Positions 13,548-18,680 of a stretch of 18,680 nt of DNA are shown here, in pieces (the first letter of the stretch is position 1; each line of letters opens with the position of its first letter). The translations under genes were made by a program, and so were the position numbers. This DNA comes from Oscillospiraceae bacterium. Lineage in GTDB: Bacteria > Bacillota > Clostridia > Christensenellales > Aristaeellaceae. Under the pieces are notes generated by a model. It was given only the letters and a program-made list of their open reading frames with translations, searched no databases and was not told where the DNA came from. The DNA lies in assembly GCA_031282605.1 (NCBI GenBank), contig JAITDK010000226.1, forward strand, positions 1 through 18,680, written 5' to 3'.

Positions 13548-16001
13548 CTACGACTCCGCCGTAACCTGTTCGACCGGGGAGGCGATCGCCTCGTCAATCT
13601 TGTTGAATCCCAACGCTTCGCCGTCTCGGAATACCTCCAGGCGGCTGCCCAGCTGCATCCGACCCGCTAGCAGTTCCTCGCTTAGCGCGTCCTCTACCAT
13701 GCGCTGTATCGTTCGGCGCAGCGGCCTCGCGCCGAACGCCGGATCATATCCTTGTTCGCACAGCATATTTATCGCGTCCTCGGTGAACGTCAGCGACACG
13801 CCTCGTTCCTTCAACCGCTCCGCCACTTGCCGCAGCATCAGCACGGCTATCTGGTATATCTGATCCTTTTCCAGCGCGTGGAATACGATCATCTCATCCA
13901 GCCGGTTCAGGAACTCCGGACGGAAGAACCGCTTCACCTCGGCGGTTACGCCGGCCTTCATGCTCTCGTAATCGGCCGCTCCGCCTGAGTCGCCGAATCC
14001 CATCCGCTTCGCGTGCGCGATCTCGTGCGCGCCAATATTGGACGTCATTACGACCACTGTGTTCTGGAAACTCACGACGCGCCCCTTCGAGTCCGTCAGG
14101 CGCCCATCCTCGAGAATCTGCAGCAGGATGTTGAATACGTCTGGATGCGCCTTCTCGACCTCATCCAGCAGGATTACGCAGTAGGGCTTGCGCCTCACAG
14201 CCTCGGTGAGCTGGCCGCCCTCGTCGTGGCCGATATAGCCCGGTGGGCTGCCTATCATCCGCGATACCGTGTGCTTCTCCATATACTCCGACATATCCAG
14301 CCGCACCAGAGCGGACTCGTCGCCGAACAGTGCGGCGCCCAGAGCGCGGCACAGTTCGGTCTTGCCCACGCCCGTGGGCCCCAGGAACAGGAACGAGCCG
14401 ATCGGTCGCTTCGGATCCTTAAGTCCCGCGCGGGCGCGGCGTATCGCGCGGGATACCGCCGCCACCGCCTCATCCTGGCTGATCAGCCGCTTGTGCAGCT
14501 CATCCTCCAAACGCAGCAGCCGCTCGGATTCGTCCTCCGTAAGCCGCGCTACTGGGATGCCGGTCCACGCGGCTACGATCTGCGCGATCTCCTCCTCGCC
14601 CACCTGCTCGGTCACGGCCTCGACGCCATGCTCCCATTGATCCTGGCGCGCCTCCATCTCCATGCGCGCGCGCTTTTCCTCGTCGCGCAGGCTGGCGGCC
14701 TTCTCGAAGTCCTGGTGGGAAATGGCCTCCTGCTTCTCCTTCTCGAGCGTTTCTATCTTCGCTTCGAGTTCCTTTAGATCAGGCGGCGGCGTAAACGACT
14801 TTATCCGCACGCGCGACGCCGCTTCATCCATCAGGTCTATGGCCTTGTCGGGCAGGAATCTATCCGATATATAACGATCCGACAGCGTAACCGCGGCGCG
14901 CACCGCCTCGTCCGTGATGCGCACCTTGTGATGCGCCTCGTACTTGTCGCGCAGTCCGAATATTATCTGAACCGCCTCGTCCTTCGTCGGTTCCCCAACA
15001 GTCACGGGTTGGAATCGGCGCTCCAGCGCCGCGTCTTTCTCGATGTGCTTGCGATACTCGTCGATCGTGGTCGCGCCGATGCACTGTATCTCGCCTCGCG
15101 CCAACGCGGGTTTGATCATGTTGGAGGCGTCCAGCGAGCCTTCCGCGTTACCCGCGCCGATGAGGGTATGCATCTCGTCAATGAACAGTATAACGTTTCC
15201 GGCCTTCTTCAGGTCGGCTATGGCGTTCTTGAACCGTTCCTCGAACTCGCCGCGATACTTGCTGCCCGCGATCATAGACGCGATGTCCAGAGACACCAAC
15301 CGCTTGCCGCGCAGCAGATGCGGTATTGAGCCGTTGACGATGCGCTGCGCCAGGCCTTCGACGATGGCGCTCTTACCTACGCCGGGTTCGCCGATCAGCA
15401 CCGGGTTGTTCTTCGTGCGACGGATCAAAATCTGTACTATGCGCTCGATCTCGGTCGCGCGGCCTATGACGGGGTCTAGTTCGTCGCGCTCCGCGGATCG
15501 GGTCAGGTCGCGGCTGAACGCGTCCAACGCGGGCGTCGGTACCGACTGGGCGTCCCCGCCGACCGCCTCGCCCCTCAGCGTCTTCTCCAGGTTGAGCCGC
15601 GCTGAGTTTATATCCATGCCCAGCGACTGGAGGATGCGCGCGGCGACGCCCTCGCCTTCGCGCAGCAACGCCATCCACAGATGCTCCGTACCAACGAAGC
15701 TGTGACCCAGCGTGCGCGCCTCCATAACGCTGACTTCCAATATCTTCTTTGTGCGCGGCGTGTAGCTCATCTGGCCGGGGAGGCTGCCCTCGCCGGTGCC
15801 GACGAGTTTCTCCGCCGTCTGCATCGCCTGGTCATATCGAATGCCGCCCAGCAGTTTCTGCATCGGGCCGCCTTGTTCGCTTAGCAGTCCCAGCAACAGA
15901 TGCTCGGTGCCGACATAGTTGTGGCGCATCTTCTGCGCCGATTCCTGGGCGGCGCTCAGCGCGCGCTGCGCCCGTTCGGTGAATTTGCCGGAGAATGCCA
16001 T
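13548..16001 (-). CDS. clpC: ATP-dependent Clp protease ATP-binding subunit ClpC
   Basis: Hsp100 unfoldase that feeds proteins, including arginine-phosphorylated ones, into ClpP in the cytoplasm. The 817 residues are full length. An N-domain of two repeats (about 4-145, each with GTEHL) is followed by the first AAA+ module with Walker A GEPGVGKS (204-211) and Walker B VILFIDE (270-276). The middle domain (about 405-455) holds a UVR-like motif (HQDFEKAASLRDEEKRA). The second AAA+ module has GPTGVGKT (541-548) and VILLDE (609-614). The ClpP-docking tripeptide MGF is at 667-669. ATG start; its AAGGAG lies inside the last codons of mcsB, five bases separate the genes. It is the last gene of the ctsR operon and is presumably repressed by CtsR. 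A large palindrome follows. Confidence 0.98.
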   Translation of the reverse strand: MAFSGKFTERAQRALSAAQESAQKMRHNYVGTEHLLLGLLSEQGGPMQKLLGGIRYDQAMQTAEKLVGTGEGSLPGQMSYTPRTKKILEVSVMEARTLGHSFVGTEHLWMALLREGEGVAARILQSLGMDINSARLNLEKTLRGEAVGGDAQSVPTPALDAFSRDLTRSAERDELDPVIGRATEIERIVQILIRRTKNNPVLIGEPGVGKSAIVEGLAQRIVNGSIPHLLRGKRLVSLDIASMIAGSKYRGEFEERFKNAIADLKKAGNVILFIDEMHTLIGAGNAEGSLDASNMIKPALARGEIQCIGATTIDEYRKHIEKDAALERRFQPVTVGEPTKDEAVQIIFGLRDKYEAHHKVRITDEAVRAAVTLSDRYISDRFLPDKAIDLMDEAASRVRIKSFTPPPDLKELEAKIETLEKEKQEAISHQDFEKAASLRDEEKRARMEMEARQDQWEHGVEAVTEQVGEEEIAQIVAAWTGIPVARLTEDESERLLRLEDELHKRLISQDEAVAAVSRAIRRARAGLKDPKRPIGSFLFLGPTGVGKTELCRALGAALFGDESALVRLDMSEYMEKHTVSRMIGSPPGYIGHDEGGQLTEAVRRKPYCVILLDEVEKAHPDVFNILLQILEDGRLTDSKGRVVSFQNTVVVMTSNIGAHEIAHAKRMGFGDSGGAADYESMKAGVTAEVKRFFRPEFLNRLDEMIVFHALEKDQIYQIAVLMLRQVAERLKERGVSLTFTEDAINMLCEQGYDPAFGARPLRRTIQRMVEDALSEELLAGRMQLGSRLEVFRDGEALGFNKIDEAIASPVEQVTAES

Positions 16002-16006
16002 CTATT

Positions 16007-17095
16007 TCACTCCTTCATTGCGGACTGTACCATCGAAGCCCTGCGGACGTCCCGTTGTTCATCCGACAGCGTTTCTCCCGCTCTTTGCTGCAGGCTGGCC
16101 GGTTGAGCCGCGGTCAGCAGTCTGTCAAGGGCCGATAGCCTTAGCGGGATCAGTTTCATGCACGCGCCCAGCCGCAGACACGACCATCGCTGCATGAATT
16201 CCTTCGCGCTGATCTTCCTTGCTCGCTCCATCACGCCCAAGGCGCGCATGAGTCGGTCTTCCAGCGCGATTCGGTCGCCCGCGTGCAGCGCGACGCGTAC
16301 CTTACGCTCCCAATCCATCATCTGGCTGGTGGCGGAGCGCATGTCGTCGAGTATCTCGCCCTCCGTCCGACCCAGTGTCACTTGGTTGGACAGCTGGTAT
16401 AAGTCGCCCTGCGCCTCGGTTCCTTCGCCGTACAGGCCGCGCAGGGTCAGGCCCAGTTTGGATACGGCCTGCGTGACCTTGCCCATCTCGCCCGACCATG
16501 TTAACGCGGGCATATGCAGCATGACCGACGCACGCATTCCGGTCCCCGTGTTCGTCGGGCACGCGGTTAGATACCCGAACTCCTCATCATACGCAACGTC
16601 GATTTTTTCAATGATCCATTGATCGGCCTCGAACGCGATTCTCGCGGCCTCGTCCAGGTTGAATTCGTTGACGAACGCCTGAACGCGCAAGTGATCCTCC
16701 TCATTGACCATGACGCTGAGCATCTTGGACGGCAGTTCGCCATGGCCGGATTTGATATCCCACGAATCAAACTCGGATACGAGCACGGCGGAGCGATCCG
16801 GCGACTTCAGCAGATCGCGGCTGATCAGCCACCGCTCGACCAGCGTCTGCCGCTGCAGCACGGACAGCGAATCCATGCGCATCAGCGTCAATCCGTGGGG
16901 GGAGAGCGCTTCCGCGGCGCGGCGGATGCTGTCCTGCGCCTTCTCCGGGTCGAGGAGTCCGGGAAAGGGCATGCCGGCGTGATTGCGCGCAAGGCGGACT
17001 CGGCTGGTCAACACGACGTCGCTCTCGGGCGACATACCCTCGAATGGGTTGATAGGCGGTTTGGCCGCCGGATTGAAGCCGGGCAGTTCAGGCAT
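16007..17095 (-). CDS. mcsB: Protein-arginine kinase McsB
   Basis: Phosphorylates arginine residues on proteins, which marks them for ClpCP degradation and inactivates the CtsR repressor. It belongs to the phosphagen kinase fold; 362 residues is the normal length. Key motifs: TSRVRLARN (30-38) for nucleotide binding, GHGELPSKML (117-126), the catalytic loop NEEDH (131-135) and CPTNTGTGMRAS (179-190). The ATG is preceded by AAGGAG and the start overlaps the end of mcsA by eight bases, implying coupled translation with its activator McsA. It ends five bases before clpC. All essential family residues that I can check are present. Confidence 0.98.
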   Translation of the reverse strand: MPELPGFNPAAKPPINPFEGMSPESDVVLTSRVRLARNHAGMPFPGLLDPEKAQDSIRRAAEALSPHGLTLMRMDSLSVLQRQTLVERWLISRDLLKSPDRSAVLVSEFDSWDIKSGHGELPSKMLSVMVNEEDHLRVQAFVNEFNLDEAARIAFEADQWIIEKIDVAYDEEFGYLTACPTNTGTGMRASVMLHMPALTWSGEMGKVTQAVSKLGLTLRGLYGEGTEAQGDLYQLSNQVTLGRTEGEILDDMRSATSQMMDWERKVRVALHAGDRIALEDRLMRALGVMERARKISAKEFMQRWSCLRLGACMKLIPLRLSALDRLLTAAQPASLQQRAGETLSDEQRDVRRASMVQSAMKE

Positions 17096-17651
17096 GGTTA
17101 TCTCCTTCTGAGCAGGCTGCGCCGTCGGGGCAAGGAGCGGGGTTATGCCTTGCGTCTTGAGCGCCGTCCTGCGCCGGGGTCATCGCGCGGAGCTCATCGC
17201 GCAGTTTGGCCGCCAGCTCGAAGTCTTCGTCGGCGACGGCGCGATCCATCTCGCGTTTCAGCGCGTCCATGCGGCGGCGGATGTGGCTTTGCTCCTCCGT
17301 GCGGGAGGGGGCGCGGCCTGTGTGGCGCGCGTTGCCGTGTATGCGCGTGAGCAGCGGCGTAAGGTGCGCCCGGAATGACTCATAACACCTTGGACACCCC
17401 AGCATCCCCGATTTCTGGAACATGTCGAACGTCTGGCCGCATGTTTCGCAGCGGATGTCCGGCTGGTCGCTGGTCGGCGTGGACGAACCCTGCAGCAGGT
17501 TAAGCAGCAGCGTGGACATGCCGGCCATCGTCAGCGCCTGTTTATGTTTCTGGCAGCATGCGGCGCACAGGTGCTGTTCGATTTTTTCGCCGCCTACTAT
17601 CGTGGTCAGGTGGACTGTGGCTGGCTGTTGATGGCAGCTTTCGCATAGCAT
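17088..17651 (-). CDS. mcsA: McsA, zinc-finger activator of McsB
   Basis: Small cytoplasmic partner that activates the McsB kinase. Four C-x2-C type pairs form two zinc sites: C3/C6 with C29/C32 and C68/C71 with C86/C89. A UVR domain follows at about 125-157 (RMDALKREMDRAVADEDFE), as in other McsA proteins. The C-terminal tail (about 160-187) is a low-complexity extension with two extra cysteines (PAPCPDGAAC), longer than I expect for the family. The ATG at 17651 was chosen over the TTG at 17660 because AGGAGG lies ten bases from the ATG but only one from the TTG; the protein has 187 residues. Its ribosome binding site lies within the last codons of ctsR. It overlaps mcsB by eight bases. Confidence 0.95.
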   Translation of the reverse strand: MLCESCHQQPATVHLTTIVGGEKIEQHLCAACCQKHKQALTMAGMSTLLLNLLQGSSTPTSDQPDIRCETCGQTFDMFQKSGMLGCPRCYESFRAHLTPLLTRIHGNARHTGRAPSRTEEQSHIRRRMDALKREMDRAVADEDFELAAKLRDELRAMTPAQDGAQDARHNPAPCPDGAACSEGDNHA

Positions 17652-17656
17652 TATAT

Positions 17657-18133
17657 TCAAGCCTCCTTTTGTTCCAGCGCGATCTGCAGCAGCATTTCCC
17701 GCATTACGCTGGCCCGGAGCGTATCCTTAAGAGCAATGGGCAGGTTGATCGCCCGCGTGGAGGTTGCGGCGCGCATCAGCGCGGCCTCCCTCTCGTTGAC
17801 GATACCCTGCTCAAACAGCTGATCAATCATCGCATTCGCATCCTGTGCGGACACAGACGCGCCGATGCGCTGGTTGATCAGGTACAGCAGGTGATCGGCC
17901 TTGGTCTTCTTCAGTCTCAGGATTCGTACAAACCCGCCGCCGCCGCGCCTGGATTCGATTACATATCCTCGGTCAGGCGTAAACCGGGTGGACAGCACAT
18001 ATGTGATCTGGCTGGGCGCACATCGAAAATACCCTGCCAGCTCGTTGCGCTGCACGTCTACCTGATCCTGATCCTCACCCAACAGCGCCTTGATGAACGC
18101 CTCAATATCGTCGCTTAACGGCTTCACGCCCAT
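17657..18133 (-). CDS. ctsR: Transcriptional repressor CtsR
   Basis: Dimeric repressor of class III heat-shock genes (clp genes and its own operon), inactivated by heat and by the McsA/McsB system. The 158 residues are the normal length. The N-terminal winged helix (about 1-75) contains DVQRNELAGYFRCAPSQITY and the glycine-rich wing RRGGGGFVRI (62-71) that enters the minor groove. The C-terminal part (about 80-155) is the dimer and ClpC-contact domain. The ATG at 18133 has AAGGGG five bases upstream; the in-frame GTG at 18139 overlaps that site and was rejected. First gene of the operon, self-regulated through the operator just upstream. It ends six bases before the mcsA start. Confidence 0.97.
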   Translation of the reverse strand: MGVKPLSDDIEAFIKALLGEDQDQVDVQRNELAGYFRCAPSQITYVLSTRFTPDRGYVIESRRGGGGFVRILRLKKTKADHLLYLINQRIGASVSAQDANAMIDQLFEQGIVNEREAALMRAATSTRAINLPIALKDTLRASVMREMLLQIALEQKEA

Positions 18134-18172
18134 TAGCACCCCTTACCGGCCTGACTATTCCTGTCTATTCAT

Positions 18173-18200
18173 AGTATAGCAGATTATGAAGAATGTGCAA
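18173..18200 (-). promoter_or_regulatory. Probable promoter of ctsR operon
   Basis: Minus-strand TATACT (18173-18178) with a weak TTGCAC (18195-18200) 16 bases upstream. It lies about 40 bases before the ctsR start and next to the CtsR box. Confidence 0.55.
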
Positions 18201-18209
18201 CCGGTTATT

Positions 18210-18226
18210 TTTGACTTTTTTTGACC
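18210..18226 (-). promoter_or_regulatory. CtsR operator (CtsR box)
   Basis: Minus-strand GGTCAAA-AAA-AGTCAAA, a full match to the known tandem-heptad CtsR operator (A/GGTCAAA-NAN-A/GGTCAAA). It lies ten bases upstream of the putative -35 of the ctsR promoter and between that promoter and the divergent plus-strand promoter, so it could affect both. Confidence 0.92.
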
Positions 18227-18252
18227 TTCGCGCGAACCATACGTTCGACGTG

Positions 18253-18281
18253 TTGACAACCCGTGTTCCGAACCGTATACT
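18253..18281 (+). promoter_or_regulatory. Promoter of the divergent gene
   Basis: TTGACA (18253-18258, perfect) and TATACT (18276-18281) with a 17-base spacer, about 25 bases before the GTG start codon. Its -35 is 26 bases from the edge of the CtsR box. Confidence 0.8.
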
Positions 18282-18306
18282 AAGCGTATGGGGAAGGGGT
18301 GATCGC

Positions 18307-18680
18307 GTGTACGCGTTGAACGGATTGATTACGTTAATAGTTTGGATATCCATCGCCGCAGCGGCGCTGCGGACTATCCGCAAAGCCATGACCGCAAACG
18401 AGAAAAACCAATCCCATCGGCAGTCGCAAGGCTCGTCGGCGTCGAGGACGCCGCGCGTTTATCGTGTCGAACGGTCGGCTCAGCTGACGCAGCGGACGAC
18501 GGCGCGGCGGGTCGACAACATGACGGCGGCGGTCAAGACGGCGTCCCCGGCTCCACGATCCGAGGCTGTGAGGCTTGCGGTTATGCCGCAGTCTGCCGAC
18601 GGCTCAATGGAATACGCCTCGCCTGAAGGCGAGTGTTTTACACACCCCGAGCATGACAGGCCTCTGTCGGCGCAGCCCAG
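18307..18680 (+). CDS. Single-pass membrane hypothetical protein, divergent from ctsR (3' end outside window)
   Basis: The only plus-strand gene. The frame is open without a stop for 124 codons to the window edge. A GTG start at 18307 is preceded by GGGAAGGGG seven bases away, and a near-consensus promoter lies just upstream. The N-terminus is one hydrophobic helix (about residues 3-20, ALNGLITLIVWISIAAAAL), then a basic stop-transfer RTIRKAM, then a Ser/Thr/Arg/Gln-rich cytoplasmic tail. The last visible part has MEYASPEGECFTHPEHDRP, a Cys/His pattern that might bind metal. I do not recognise a named family. Proteins with a short anchor and a His/Cys-containing end occur near ctsR in other Clostridia as far as I recall, but this needs a search. 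A competing ATG frame (18342-18626) has neither a ribosome binding site nor a sensible composition. Confidence 0.7.
   Translation, partial: MYALNGLITLIVWISIAAAALRTIRKAMTANEKNQSHRQSQGSSASRTPRVYRVERSAQLTQRTTARRVDNMTAAVKTASPAPRSEAVRLAVMPQSADGSMEYASPEGECFTHPEHDRPLSAQP

Noticed and set aside
18342..18626. Plus-strand frame starting ATG at 18342
   Set aside because: No ribosome binding site and no structural features; the overlapping GTG frame has promoter, ribosome binding site and membrane helix.

Overview
The window looks like a chromosomal segment of a GC-rich member of the Bacillota, most likely an anaerobic Clostridia-type bacterium. The evidence is the canonical ctsR-mcsA-mcsB-clpC heat-shock operon with a CtsR operator, consensus AGGAGG-type ribosome binding sites, LplB/LplC (YtcP)-type sugar ABC permeases, and two XRE regulators of kinds typical of Clostridia. 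I cannot assign a genus. No rRNA, tRNA, IS element, phage gene or CRISPR array was seen. Every gene lies on the minus strand except one at the far right edge.

Region 1 (1-6529, minus) is one tight operon read from a good promoter at 6501-6529. The order is aldo/keto reductase (YghZ type), L-cysteine desulfidase/UPF0597 family enzyme, uroporphyrinogen-decarboxylase-superfamily protein with a Zn-type H-x-C...C triad, secreted solute-binding protein, LplB-type permease, and LplC-type permease cut by the window edge. The binding-protein gene is followed by two large stem-loops before the permease genes, as expected if it must be expressed more strongly than the permeases. No ATPase is encoded here, so the transporter presumably uses a shared MsmK-type ATPase. 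The substrate is unknown.

Region 2 (6617-8732, minus) is a two-gene operon of unusual XRE-family regulators. The first has a His-rich N-terminus, an HTH, eight 6-residue Pro repeats, a 35-residue Asp/Glu-rich stretch and five 30-residue LAPF repeats. The second has an HTH and a duplicated membrane module. A strong terminator separates this operon from region 1.

Region 3 (8790-12668, minus) is a magnesium-transport unit. It holds an MgtA-type P-type ATPase and, translationally overlapped with it, a lipoprotein with a ComEC-like metallo-beta-lactamase fold. The most interesting signal in the window is just upstream of mgtA. A near-consensus promoter is followed by a 5' hairpin and a 47-codon leader ORF. 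The leader has a strong ribosome binding site, an acidic start and proline at every third residue (9, 12, 15, 18), and it runs over the mgtA ribosome binding site and start. This resembles in logic the MgtL leader peptide of enterobacterial mgtA and suggests a translation-based Mg2+ sensor.

Region 4 (12755-13547) contains a small secreted protein of unknown function and a large GC-rich palindrome. Region 5 (13548-18226, minus) is ctsR-mcsA-mcsB-clpC, with overlapping or nearly abutting genes and a near-perfect CtsR box upstream. Region 6 (18253-end, plus) is a divergently transcribed gene with a consensus promoter, a GTG start and a single predicted membrane helix, open at the window edge.
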